Of a DNA stretch of 64,000 nucleotides, positions 51,866 through 59,886 are shown piece by piece. The first letter of the stretch is position 1; the number at the start of each line of letters is the position of its first letter. This stretch comes from Synechococcus sp. GreenBA-s. Lineage in GTDB: Bacteria; Cyanobacteriota; Cyanobacteriia; PCC-6307; Cyanobiaceae. The position numbers and the translations under genes are program-made. The stretch lies in assembly GCF_024345855.1 (NCBI RefSeq), contig NZ_JAGQBX010000006.1, forward strand, positions 21,198-85,197, in the 5' to 3' direction. A model generated the notes under the pieces. That model searched no databases. It worked only from the letters and a program-made list of their open reading frames with translations, and had not been told where the DNA came from.

Positions 51866-53450
51866 GCACCAGCTCCCGCCCGCGGCCGGCCAGCAGCTGG
51901 CGGCAGGCCATCAGCGCCGAGAGGCTCACCCCGGCGGTGCCCTCGCCCGGATAGATGGCGTCGCCGCAGAGCCACAGGCCGGGCAGGGGCGTGCGGCTGG
52001 CCAGGCCGAAGGGGCCGAAGCGGCTGGGTTGCTGCCCCAGGCCTCCCACGAAACCGAAGGGGCGACCGGTCCAGCCGGACCAGCCCCGGGGGGTGGCCAG
52101 CTCGGCGTGGAGCCAGTGGCGGGGCTCCAGCCCCAGCAGCCGCTGCAGCCCGGTCTGGATTCCTGCCATCGCCGCCGCCTTGCGCAGCTGGTAGTCCGGC
52201 TCCGCCAGGCCGAACCAGGGCCGGGCCGCCGTGAACACGCTGGCGATCACGGTGGCCTGCCCCGCCGGCGCCCGGCCGTCACCCTCGGCACTGAGGGACA
52301 CGAACAGGTTGCCCGGCTCGTCCCACTCCAGCTGGGCATGCAGGCCGGCGTCTGCGGGCAGGGCCTGGCGGGGCACCGCCCCGTAGAGCACCAGCGCGCC
52401 GGAGGGATCACCGAAGCCGGCGAGGCGCCGGCCATAGCTCGCCGGCAGCTGCTCCCCCAGCAGCGAGGGCAGCGCCTGGGGCGGCAGCGTGCACACCACC
52501 TCCGCGGCCTCCAGCACCAAGGGGCGCCGGGCCGGGCCCTCGCCCGTGACCCGCCAGCCGCCCCCGGCCAGCCGCTCCAGCCCCGTGACGCGGTGCCGAA
52601 GCCGCAGCACGCCGCCCGCCTCGGCCAGGGCCCGTTCCAGATCGTCGCTGAGCACCTGCATCGAGCCCTGCAGATGCCACAGGCCCAGCGGCGCCTGGGC
52701 CATGGAAAGCACCGTGGCGCCGTAGAGGGCGGCGGTGCGGTCGGCCGGCTCCTGGGAGTAGAGCTTCAGCTGGAGATCGAGGAAGCGGCGCAGGCGCCCA
52801 TCGCCGCCGCAGCCCGTGAGCCGCTGCAGATCCGCCACCGTGGCGGTGGTGAACAGGCCGCTGGCCAGGGTGGCGGGCCGCAGGGCCGCCAGCAGCCGGG
52901 CCAGGTCCCAGGGGGTGCGGGGCGGCAGCACCGGGTCGCGGGCGGCGAAGCCCCAGTTGCTGCGGTGCAGGGCGGCGCAGAGGTCCCAGAAGCGGCCGCT
53001 GCCGGGGAACTGGCTCAGGCGCTCCTGGTGCCAGCGCTGCGGATCGCGCCAGAGCTGGATCGGCTCCGCCTCCCCCGCCAGCCGCACGCTGCAGCCCGGA
53101 TCGAGGGCACTGGCCGGCGGCAGCGGCAGCCCGAAGTGGCGGCAGAGCCGCCAGTGGATGCCGCCCGACTCCAGGCCCGCCACCTGGGTGGCGCCCACGT
53201 CGAAGCGGTAGGGGCCGCGGCGGAAGCTGCCGGCGCAGCCGCCGCTCTGGCTGTGGGCCTCCAGCAGCAGCACCTGCAGGCCCTCCCGGGCCAGCAGGGC
53301 CGCCGCCGTGAGGCCGGCGATGCCGGCGCCGATCACGATCACCTCAGGCCGATCGACGTCGCGGTCGGAGCTGGTGTTGGCGCTGCGCTCAAGAGGGCGA
53401 TCGGAATCCGGCGCGGCGGGCAACGGCCAAGGGGGAACGGCTGGCGGCAT
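51828..53450 (-). CDS. crtD: Carotenoid desaturase/isomerase family oxidoreductase, probably C-3',4' desaturase CrtD
   Basis: 540 residues. An unusual ~35-residue N-terminus precedes the FAD-binding motif VIVIGAGIAGLTAAALLARE. Then come SGGCAGSFRRGPYRFDVGAT (the phytoene-desaturase family signature) and the C-terminal LPGLWLCGDAIYPGEGTAGV followed by SLSALMACRQLL. FGFVGGLGQQPSRFGPFG resembles CrtD, which introduces the 3',4' double bond in myxol-type carotenoids. CrtISO (CrtH) is the main alternative. Membrane-associated action is expected. It converges with tyrA and diverges from the fructosamine kinase gene. Confidence 0.68.
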   Translation of the reverse strand: MPPAVPPWPLPAAPDSDRPLERSANTSSDRDVDRPEVIVIGAGIAGLTAAALLAREGLQVLLLEAHSQSGGCAGSFRRGPYRFDVGATQVAGLESGGIHWRLCRHFGLPLPPASALDPGCSVRLAGEAEPIQLWRDPQRWHQERLSQFPGSGRFWDLCAALHRSNWGFAARDPVLPPRTPWDLARLLAALRPATLASGLFTTATVADLQRLTGCGGDGRLRRFLDLQLKLYSQEPADRTAALYGATVLSMAQAPLGLWHLQGSMQVLSDDLERALAEAGGVLRLRHRVTGLERLAGGGWRVTGEGPARRPLVLEAAEVVCTLPPQALPSLLGEQLPASYGRRLAGFGDPSGALVLYGAVPRQALPADAGLHAQLEWDEPGNLFVSLSAEGDGRAPAGQATVIASVFTAARPWFGLAEPDYQLRKAAAMAGIQTGLQRLLGLEPRHWLHAELATPRGWSGWTGRPFGFVGGLGQQPSRFGPFGLASRTPLPGLWLCGDAIYPGEGTAGVSLSALMACRQLLAGRGRELVLTETPAAGPGCG

Positions 53451-53482
53451 GCTGGCAACGCCCCCACCGAGGCCGTGGCCCC

Positions 53483-54379
53483 GTGCTGCCGTCGCCGCTC
53501 ACCGCCTGGGTGCACGAACGGCTCGGCACCGCCGTGGCCGCGCTGCGGCCGGTGGGGGGCGGCTGCATCCACCGCGCCTGGGCCCTCGAGCTGGCCGATG
53601 GCCGACCCCTGTTCGCCAAGACCAACGACGCCCGCCAGCTCCCCCTGCTGGACGCCGAGGCCGACGGGCTGACGGCCCTGGCCGCCGCGGCCGCGGGCGA
53701 TCCGGTGGTGCCCCGGCCGCTGCACTGGGGGGAGCGGGACGGCCAGGCCCTGCTGCTGCTGGAGTGGCTGCCCCTCCTGGCGCGGGGCCCGGACAGCGGC
53801 TGGTGGGACCTGGGCGCGGGCCTGGCCCGGCTGCACCGGCGCAGCCTGGAGGAGGCCGATGGCCGCTTCGGCTGGCATCGGGACAACGTGATCGGCGCCG
53901 GACCCCAGCCCAACGGCTGGCAGCGGAGCTGGGGCGCGTTCTTCGCCGAGCAGCGCCTCGGCGCCCAGCTGGCCTGGGCCGCCCGCTCCGGCCGACGGCT
54001 GGAGGGAGCCGAGGCGCTGCTGGCCCAGGTTCCGCAGTGGCTGGAGGGCCATGGCGCCCAGCCCTGCCTGGTGCACGGCGACCTCTGGAGCGGCAATGCG
54101 GCCCTGCTGGAGGACGGCCGCGGCGCGCTGTTCGATCCGGCGGTCTACCGCGGGGATCGGGAGGTGGATCTGGCCATGGCGCGGCTGTTCGGGGGCTTCC
54201 CCGAAGCCTTCTTCACCGGCTATGGGGCCACCTGGCCACTACCGGCGGGTCAGGAGCGGCGGGTTGAACTGTACAACCTCTATCACCTGCTCAACCACGC
54301 CAACCTGTTCGGCGGCAGCTACTGGAGCCAGAGCCAGCAGAGCGTGCAGCGGCTGCTCCGCCACCCCCCGCTGGGCTGA
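53483..54379 (+). CDS. Fructosamine kinase family protein
   Basis: 298 residues from GTG. The aminoglycoside/fructosamine kinase fold is visible: nucleotide-binding VGGGCIHRAWALELADGRPL, FAKTND (Lys), catalytic loop CLVHGDLWSGNAALLEDG and metal-binding FDPAVYRGDREVDLAM. FGWHRDNVIG and LYNLYHLLNHANLFGGSY are typical of the family. These enzymes phosphorylate ketoamines (glycated proteins or ribulosamines) so that they break down, a repair function. It starts 32 bases from the divergent carotenoid gene. A run of ten G residues (54385-54394) follows shortly after the stop. Confidence 0.9.
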   Translation: MLPSPLTAWVHERLGTAVAALRPVGGGCIHRAWALELADGRPLFAKTNDARQLPLLDAEADGLTALAAAAAGDPVVPRPLHWGERDGQALLLLEWLPLLARGPDSGWWDLGAGLARLHRRSLEEADGRFGWHRDNVIGAGPQPNGWQRSWGAFFAEQRLGAQLAWAARSGRRLEGAEALLAQVPQWLEGHGAQPCLVHGDLWSGNAALLEDGRGALFDPAVYRGDREVDLAMARLFGGFPEAFFTGYGATWPLPAGQERRVELYNLYHLLNHANLFGGSYWSQSQQSVQRLLRHPPLG

Positions 54380-54422
54380 GTCACGGGGGGGGGGACAGGC
54401 GCACAGAGGGAGCCTCAAGCAA

Positions 54423-54456
54423 GCGGCTCGGACCCAGTCGCCTCTGGCCGAGCCGC
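54423..54456. terminator. Hairpin between convergent fructosamine kinase and CAAD genes
   Basis: GCGGCTCGG (54423-54431) pairs perfectly with CCGAGCCGC (54448-54456) across a 16-base loop in the 107-base spacer. There is no T tract on either side. Confidence 0.45.
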
Positions 54457-54486
54457 CTCAGGGCGAGTTGCCTGGGGCCCAGACCC

Positions 54487-54852
54487 TCAGCCCAGGTATT
54501 CCTGGCGCAGGTTCTGGATCCGCGACAGCACGGCGCTGCGCTTCTCGCTGGTGGTGAGGTTCTGCCAGCTCCACTGGCCTACCACCACCAGGCCCAGCAG
54601 CTCCAGCAGGCCGGGCACCACGGGCAGCAGGTTGATGGTGTCGAGCACCCCTTTGATCAGAACCTGGGCCACGATCACGGCCACCAGAACGCCCACCGCC
54701 TTGAGGACGAGGCTGATCTGGCTCCAGTCGACCTGGTCGAGGGTCTGGTTGACCTTGCCGAGGATCTCGCTGTAGCGCTGGCTGAAGCTGGCGGCGGCGT
54801 CATCGATCGCCTCGCTCACCGGCTCCTTCAGGTCGGGGGTCTCGTCGCTCAT
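54487..54852 (-). CDS. CAAD/CURT1-domain membrane protein
   Basis: 121 residues from ATG at 54852; the in-frame extension to 55029 overlaps the divergent gene and lacks homology. An acidic/amphipathic N-terminus (DDAAASFSQRYSEILGKVNQ) is followed by two transmembrane helices (VLKAVGVLVAVIVAQVLIKG and LLELLGLVVVGQWSWQNLTT region) and a C-terminal amphipathic helix (RSAVLSRIQNLRQEYLG). This is the CAAD domain, also fused to aminoacyl-tRNA synthetases, and is the cyanobacterial form of the CURT1 thylakoid-curvature proteins. It probably sits in thylakoid or plasma membrane. Confidence 0.87.
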   Translation of the reverse strand: MSDETPDLKEPVSEAIDDAAASFSQRYSEILGKVNQTLDQVDWSQISLVLKAVGVLVAVIVAQVLIKGVLDTINLLPVVPGLLELLGLVVVGQWSWQNLTTSEKRSAVLSRIQNLRQEYLG

Positions 54853-54893
54853 GGAGCCAGGGCTTGTGGGTTCAGCGCCCATAAGGTATCTGG

Positions 54894-55424
54894 GTGAGTG
54901 CCTCCACACCAGAGCAGCTGCGCGCAGATCGGCATTGCCTGATGGTTCTGGCACGCACGCTGCAGAGCGCCGAACCCGAGGAGGGCTGTGCGCTGCTGCT
55001 GGGCCGGTGGGATGGCACGGAGCTGGCACTGCTGGAGAGCTGGCCCTGCCTGAACCGCTGGCAGCCGGCCGGCGAGCGCCACCGCCGCTTCAGCCTCGAT
55101 CCCCGCGAACAGCTGCAGGCCCAACGCTGGGCCCGGGCCCGGGGCCTGCAGGTGATCGGCGCGGCCCACAGCCATCCCGGCAGCGCCGCCGAGCCCTCCG
55201 CCACCGACCTGGCGCTCTGCTGGGGGCCCACCCTGATGCTGATCCGCAGCGGCCTGGAGCAGCGCGACGGCGGCCCCGCCACCGCCACCGCCACAGCCGG
55301 GGAACACGCCACGGCCGCAGCGGCTGCCGCGGGGCTGCGGGCCTGGTGGATCCCCGGCGAGGACGGCGGTGCCCCCCGGGAGCTGCCGATCGCGATGGCG
55401 AAACCCGCACGCCCCGGCGCCTGA
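54894..55424 (+). CDS. JAMM/M67-family metallopeptidase
   Basis: 176 residues from GTG. The zinc and catalytic residues of the JAMM (MPN+) motif are present: Glu in EPEEGCALLLGRW and H-x-H-P...S-x2-D in AAHSHPGSAAEPSATDLALC. The C-terminus has an Ala-rich insert (~125-150). Bacterial JAMM peptidases trim C-terminal extensions from ubiquitin-like sulfur carriers (for example Mec+ on CysO). The next gene, 69 bases downstream, is an E1-like MoeB/rhodanese protein, which makes the same kind of role likely here. I see no carrier gene (moaD/thiS-like) in the window. Confidence 0.85.
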   Translation: MSASTPEQLRADRHCLMVLARTLQSAEPEEGCALLLGRWDGTELALLESWPCLNRWQPAGERHRRFSLDPREQLQAQRWARARGLQVIGAAHSHPGSAAEPSATDLALCWGPTLMLIRSGLEQRDGGPATATATAGEHATAAAAAAGLRAWWIPGEDGGAPRELPIAMAKPARPGA

Positions 55425-55493
55425 CGGTCGCGCACCCCAGGCGCGCGGGCCTCTGATTTGGGAGAGTAGAGAACTGGCAAGCACTCCCCGCCC

Positions 55494-56666
55494 ATGCTTC
55501 CCCCCGACACCAGCGCCGTTCAGCTGAGTCCCGACGAGGTGGCCCGCTTCTCGCGCCACCTGATCCTGCCGGAGGTGGGCATGGAGGGGCAGAAGCGGCT
55601 GAAGGCGGCCTCGGTGCTGTGCGTGGGCACCGGCGGCCTGGGCTCGCCCCTGCTGCTGTATCTGGCGGCCGCCGGCGTGGGCCGGATCGGCATCGTCGAT
55701 TTCGACGTGGTGGACCACTCCAACCTGCAGCGCCAGGTGATCCACGGCACCAGCTGGGTGGGCAAGCCCAAGATCGAATCGGCCAAGGCGCGGATTCTGG
55801 AGATCAACCCCCACTGCCAGGTGGATCTCTACGAGACGGCCCTCACCAGTGAGAACGCCCTGGAGATCATCCGGCCCTACGACCTGGTGTGCGACGGCAC
55901 GGACAACTTCCCCACCCGCTACCTGGTGAACGACGCCTGCGTGCTGCTGGGCAAGCCCAACGTGTACGGCTCGATCTTCCGCTTCGAGGGCCAGGCCACG
56001 GTGTTCAACCTCGATGAGAACAGCCCCAACTACCGCGACCTGTTCCCCGAGCCGCCGCCGCCGGGCATGGTGCCCTCCTGCGCCGAGGGCGGCGTGGTGG
56101 GCGTGCTGCCCGGAATCATCGGCGTGATCCAGGCCACCGAGGCGGTGAAGATCATCACCGGCATCGGCACCACCCTCAGCGGCCGGCTGCTGCTGTTCGA
56201 TGCCCTGGGGATGAAGTTCCGCGAGCTGAAGCTGCGGCCCAACCCCGAACGTCCGGTGATCGACAAGCTGATCGACTACCAGGAGTTCTGCGGCGTGGGT
56301 GGCACCGCCCCGGGCCAGGAGGAGGCGGGCTCCGTGCCCAGCATCACCGTGGCCGAGCTGAAAACGATCATCGACGGCCAGATCGCGGACATCCTGCTGC
56401 TGGATGTGCGCAACCCACCTGAGGCCGACATCGCCGTGATCCCCGGCGCGGTGCTGGTGCCCCTGGATCGGATCGAGAGCGGCGAGGCCATCGACGACGT
56501 GCGCCGCCTGGCGGAGGGCAGAAAGCTCTTCGTGCACTGCAAGCTGGGCGGCCGCAGTGCCAAGGCCCTGATCGCCCTGGGCCGCCACGGCATCGAGGGC
56601 ACCAACGTGAGCGGCGGCATCGACGCCTGGAGCCAGGAGGTCGATCCCTCGGTGCCGCGCTACTGA
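55494..56666 (+). CDS. moeB: MoeB/ThiF-type E1-like adenylyltransferase with C-terminal rhodanese domain
   Basis: 390 residues. The adenylation domain has the nucleotide motif GTGGLGSPLLLYLAAAGVGR, IVDFDVVDHSNLQRQVIHG, DGTDNFPTRYLVND and VPSCAEGGVVGVLPGIIG. The usual zinc C-x2-C before that point is absent (NYRDLFPEP). The rhodanese domain (~285-390) carries the persulfide Cys in FVHCKLGGRSAKAL. The protein should adenylate the C-terminal Gly-Gly of MoaD/ThiS-like carriers and pass sulfur to them, as in MOCS3. It is downstream of the JAMM peptidase and 20 bases before the channel gene. Confidence 0.92.
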   Translation: MLPPDTSAVQLSPDEVARFSRHLILPEVGMEGQKRLKAASVLCVGTGGLGSPLLLYLAAAGVGRIGIVDFDVVDHSNLQRQVIHGTSWVGKPKIESAKARILEINPHCQVDLYETALTSENALEIIRPYDLVCDGTDNFPTRYLVNDACVLLGKPNVYGSIFRFEGQATVFNLDENSPNYRDLFPEPPPPGMVPSCAEGGVVGVLPGIIGVIQATEAVKIITGIGTTLSGRLLLFDALGMKFRELKLRPNPERPVIDKLIDYQEFCGVGGTAPGQEEAGSVPSITVAELKTIIDGQIADILLLDVRNPPEADIAVIPGAVLVPLDRIESGEAIDDVRRLAEGRKLFVHCKLGGRSAKALIALGRHGIEGTNVSGGIDAWSQEVDPSVPRY

Positions 56667-56686
56667 GCGGAGCACCAGCTCCTCCG

Positions 56687-57550
56687 ATGGCACCCGTGGG
56701 CCCCACCCTCTCCGGGGGCGACGCCGCCGGCCTCGACGTCCGCTCCCAGCGCCTGCGCCTGCAGCGCCGACTGGTGCGTCTGGAGGGGCAGTTCGTCCCC
56801 CTCCTGGTGACGGTGCTGCTGCCGATCCTGCTGCTGCCGCTCACAGCCAGCCACGACGGGCCTGGCCAGTGGCTGATTCCGCTGCTGTTCAGCCTGCTGA
56901 TCCTGCAGTCGATCCGCACCCTGCCGGTGGTCAAGCCCTCCCGCTCCGCCGCCGCCCTGGTGACCGCCTACCGGGCCATTGGGCTGCTGGCTCTGGCTGG
57001 GCTCTGGCTGCCGCTGCTGAGCCATGGCTGGCCGAATTCCTTCGTGCGGGCCACGGTGATGGTTCTGAGCACCGGCTTCACGCTCACCACCTCGCTGCGG
57101 CTGGTGCAGCTGCTGGCGCGAGTCCCGCGGGTGAATGCCAAGGTGATGGCCGGTGCGGCAGCGGGTTACATCTACCTGGGGCTCACGGGGGGGCTGATGG
57201 CCACCGCCATCCAGGTGCTCCGGCCCGGCAGCTTCAACCTCGGGCCCAACGCCAGCAACCAGGTTCTGCTGGATCGGCTCACCTACTTCAGCTTCGTGAC
57301 GATCGGCGGCCTGGGCTACGGCGACGTGGTGCCCACCAACGCGGTGGGCGAACGCCTCGTGATCCTGCTGAGCGTGGCGAGCACCCTGTACGTGGTGCTG
57401 CTCGTGGGTCTGCTGATGGGGCGCTTCATCGCCACCGAACAGCTCGAATTTGAGGTGGAGGCCCTAGTCGACGAGGTGGAGGATGCGAACAGCCCGATTC
57501 GGAGCCGCCTGAACGCCCGCGGGCCTGAGCGAGGGGACACGCAACCCTGA
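56687..57550 (+). CDS. Potassium-channel-like membrane protein with atypical selectivity filter
   Basis: 287 residues with about six transmembrane helices (VPLLVTVLLPILLLPL; LIPLLFSLLILQS; AIGLLALAGLWLPLL; TVMVLSTGFTLTTSL; AGAAAGYIYLGLTGGLMATA; LVILLSVASTLYVVLLVGL). The re-entrant pore before the last helix reads FSFVTIGGLGYGDVVPTN. G-Y-G-D-x-x-P is kept, but the usual T-T-V/L just before it is G-G-L, so ion selectivity may differ. A short acidic C-terminus (EVEALVDEVEDANS) follows. It is an ion-channel family protein in the same run as the JAMM and MoeB genes. Confidence 0.75.
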   Translation: MAPVGPTLSGGDAAGLDVRSQRLRLQRRLVRLEGQFVPLLVTVLLPILLLPLTASHDGPGQWLIPLLFSLLILQSIRTLPVVKPSRSAAALVTAYRAIGLLALAGLWLPLLSHGWPNSFVRATVMVLSTGFTLTTSLRLVQLLARVPRVNAKVMAGAAAGYIYLGLTGGLMATAIQVLRPGSFNLGPNASNQVLLDRLTYFSFVTIGGLGYGDVVPTNAVGERLVILLSVASTLYVVLLVGLLMGRFIATEQLEFEVEALVDEVEDANSPIRSRLNARGPERGDTQP

Positions 57551-57556
57551 GGCGCT

Positions 57557-58774
57557 TCAGTAGTCGACGCCGCGCTTGAGATCGATGCCGCGCTCGGCGT
57601 AGTGCTTGTGGCACACCATCTCCGAGTGCACCGAGGCGAGATCAAAGTAAGCGGGGGGGTTCTTGCAGCGGCCCGTGATGATCACCTCCGTTTCGGCCGG
57701 CTTGCGCAGCAGCGTCTGCACGATCGGCTCAACGGGCAGCAGCTCCAGATCCACGGTGGGGTTGAGCTCATCGAGGATCACAGTTTTGTAGAGGCCGCTG
57801 GCGATGGCGGCCCGGGCGATCTCCCAGGCCCGCTCCGCCTCCACGTAGTCGATCGGCTGCTGCTGGCCGCGCCACACGATCGCGTCGCGGCCGGAGCGCA
57901 GGTGATCGACCAGATGCGGGTAGCTCTCGCGCAGGGCGGCGATGGCGGCGTCCTCGGTGTAGCCGTTGCCGCCCTTGAGCCACTGCAGGATCAGCACCCG
58001 GTGGCTCTTGTCCTGGCTGATGCCACGGCCGATGGCCTGAAGGGCCTTGCCCAGGGCACTGGTGCTCTTGCCCTTGCCCTCGCCCGTGTAGATCTCGATG
58101 CCGTCGAGGCCCAGGGCCGCCGCCTCGGCGTCCTCCAGGCCCTCCAGGGTCGCGTCGTGGCGGCGATGGGCGCGCATCTCCGAGTGGAGATCGGCGATCT
58201 GCACCAGGGAGCGCGGTGCCCCCCGGCCGGTGACGATCACCTCCATGCCGTCGGGCTTGGCCGCCAGGCTGCGCACCACCTCCTCCACGTCGAGCAGGCC
58301 CAGGTCGAGCACCGGGTTGAGCTCATCGAGCACCACCACGGAGTAGAGCTCGCTGGCAATGGCGCCCTTGGCGATGTCCCAGCCGCGCTGGGCCTCCTGG
58401 CGATCGAAGCGACTGGCCTCCTCGGCGGTGAAGAAGTCACCGCGGCCCGTGCGCACCTGGTCGATCAGGTGGGGGAAGCCCTGCTGCAGGGCCTCGATGG
58501 CGGCGTCCTCGTCGTAGGAGCGGCCGGGACCCTTGAGGAAGCGCAGCAGCAGCACCCGGGTGCGCTTCTGCTCGCAGATGCCCAGGCCGATGGTGCGCAG
58601 CACCACGCCCAGGGCGGCCTGGCTCTTGCCCTTGCCCTCCCCGTCGTAGACGTGCAGCTGGCCGTGGCTGCGCTCGCTGCTGCCGGCGGCCGTGCGGATG
58701 CCGATGCCGCGGCCCGTGCCGGTGGGACGGCCGGAGCGGGGGGAACTGGTGGCTGAGGTCGCCTGCGGCGTCAT
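57557..58774 (-). CDS. Duplicated cob(I)yrinic acid a,c-diamide adenosyltransferase (BtuR/CobO) fusion
   Basis: 405 residues made of two BtuR domains joined head to tail. Domain 1 (~40-215): LHVYDGEGKGKSQAALGVVL, FLKGPGRSYDEDAAI, VVVLDELNPVLDLGLL, VIVTGRGAP. Domain 2 (~225-395): IEIYTGEGKGKSTSALGKAL, WLKGGNGYTEDAAI, TVILDELNPTVDLELL, VIITGRCKNP. Both P-loops (GEGKGKS) and both LDELNP motifs are intact. BtuR transfers the adenosyl group of ATP to cobalt(I) corrinoids in adenosylcobalamin synthesis; single-domain enzymes are ~200 residues. It converges with the channel gene, six bases apart. Confidence 0.9.
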   Translation of the reverse strand: MTPQATSATSSPRSGRPTGTGRGIGIRTAAGSSERSHGQLHVYDGEGKGKSQAALGVVLRTIGLGICEQKRTRVLLLRFLKGPGRSYDEDAAIEALQQGFPHLIDQVRTGRGDFFTAEEASRFDRQEAQRGWDIAKGAIASELYSVVVLDELNPVLDLGLLDVEEVVRSLAAKPDGMEVIVTGRGAPRSLVQIADLHSEMRAHRRHDATLEGLEDAEAAALGLDGIEIYTGEGKGKSTSALGKALQAIGRGISQDKSHRVLILQWLKGGNGYTEDAAIAALRESYPHLVDHLRSGRDAIVWRGQQQPIDYVEAERAWEIARAAIASGLYKTVILDELNPTVDLELLPVEPIVQTLLRKPAETEVIITGRCKNPPAYFDLASVHSEMVCHKHYAERGIDLKRGVDY

Positions 58775-58820
58775 GAGCGGCCCTCTTACCGTTGGATCCT
58801 AACGAGGGCGGTCCCCCGGC

Positions 58821-59777
58821 ATGCAGCCAAGCCCGAGCCCCCGCCCGATGGAACGGCAGCAACGCGTGCCTGGCCCGGTGGAGCATCCCCAGCTCGAGAG
58901 CCTGCCCGAGGCCCTGCAGCGCGGTCTGACGCGGCTGCGCCAGCGGATCGCCGCCCTGGGCCCGGTGGTGGTGGCCTACTCCGGCGGTGTCGACAGCACC
59001 CTGGTGGCGGCCATCGCCGCCGAGCAGCTCGGGGACGGCGCCCTGGCGGTGACGGGGGTGTCGCCCGCCCTGGCGCCGCACCTGCTGGAGGAGGCGCGGC
59101 TGCAGGCGCGCTGGCTGGGCATTACCCACCGCGAGCTGGCCACGGCCGAGCTGGACGACCCGACCTACGCCAGCAACCCGGCCAACCGCTGCTACGCCTG
59201 CAAGCGGGAACTGCACAGTCTGCTGGCGACCCTGGTGGCGGAGCTAGCCGGGCCCGCCGGGGAGCAGGCGTGCGGGGCAGGGGCGGCACCTGGGCCTGCG
59301 GCCCAGGTGCTCGATGGGGTGAACCTGGACGACCTGGACGACCACCGCCCCGGCATCCAGGCCGCCCGCGAGCGGGGCGTGCTCTCCCCCCTGGCGGAGC
59401 TGGGCATCGACAAGGCCGGGGTGCGCGCCATCTCCCGGGCCCTCGGCTTCCCCTGGTGGGACAAACCCGCCCAGCCCTGCCTCGCCTCCCGCTTCCCCTA
59501 CGGCGAAGCGATCACGGCCCAGCGCCTGCGGCGGGTGGCGGCGGCCGAGGCCTGGCTGCGCCAGCGGGGCTTCCAGGAGCTTCGGGTCCGCAGCCAGGGG
59601 GAGACGGCCCGGATCGAGCTGCCGCAGCAGCGGATCGGCGAGCTGCTGGAGCCCCGGGCGCGCCAGGAGCTGGTGCAGACCTTCCGGGAGCTGGGCTTCA
59701 GCGCCGTGAGCCTGGACCTGGAGGGCCTGGTGAGCGGCAAGCTCAACCGCGAGCTGGTGGCCGCCGCCCAGGGCTGA
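58821..59777 (+). CDS. larE: LarE-like ATP-dependent sacrificial sulfur transferase
   Basis: 318 residues. The PP-loop ATP pyrophosphatase motif is VVVAYSGGVDSTLVAAIA. NRCYACKRELHSLL supplies a Cys pair, and KPAQPCLASRFPYGEAITAQ contains the Cys at the position of the sacrificial Cys of Lactobacillus LarE. Three conserved Cys suggest the variant reported to carry a 4Fe-4S cluster instead of losing Cys sulfur. LarE thiolates the pyridinium dicarboxylate precursor of the nickel-pincer cofactor of lactate racemase. No larA, larB or larC is in the window, so in this organism it may serve another thiolation. It is divergent from the BtuR gene. Confidence 0.87.
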   Translation: MQPSPSPRPMERQQRVPGPVEHPQLESLPEALQRGLTRLRQRIAALGPVVVAYSGGVDSTLVAAIAAEQLGDGALAVTGVSPALAPHLLEEARLQARWLGITHRELATAELDDPTYASNPANRCYACKRELHSLLATLVAELAGPAGEQACGAGAAPGPAAQVLDGVNLDDLDDHRPGIQAARERGVLSPLAELGIDKAGVRAISRALGFPWWDKPAQPCLASRFPYGEAITAQRLRRVAAAEAWLRQRGFQELRVRSQGETARIELPQQRIGELLEPRARQELVQTFRELGFSAVSLDLEGLVSGKLNRELVAAAQG

Positions 59778-59834
59778 CCTGGCAAGACACCGATCCGGCG
59801 GGCGGCCAAGGGCCCCAGGGACCATCCAGACAGC

Positions 59835-59857
59835 AAAAACCCCGCCACGGGGCGGGG
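59835..59857 (-). terminator. Rho-independent terminator of speD
   Basis: Minus strand CCCCGCC-CCGT-GGCGGGG forms a perfect 7-bp stem and is followed by TTTTT, 30 bases after the speD stop. Confidence 0.88.
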
Positions 59858-59886
59858 CAGAGCAACGGCCAGGGCCCTGCTGGGCT

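Noticed and set aside
51828..53450. Carotenoid gene as crtH (carotene isomerase)
   Set aside because: The C-terminal pattern fits the CrtD-like branch better, but this was judged by eye, so the alternative is stated in the feature.
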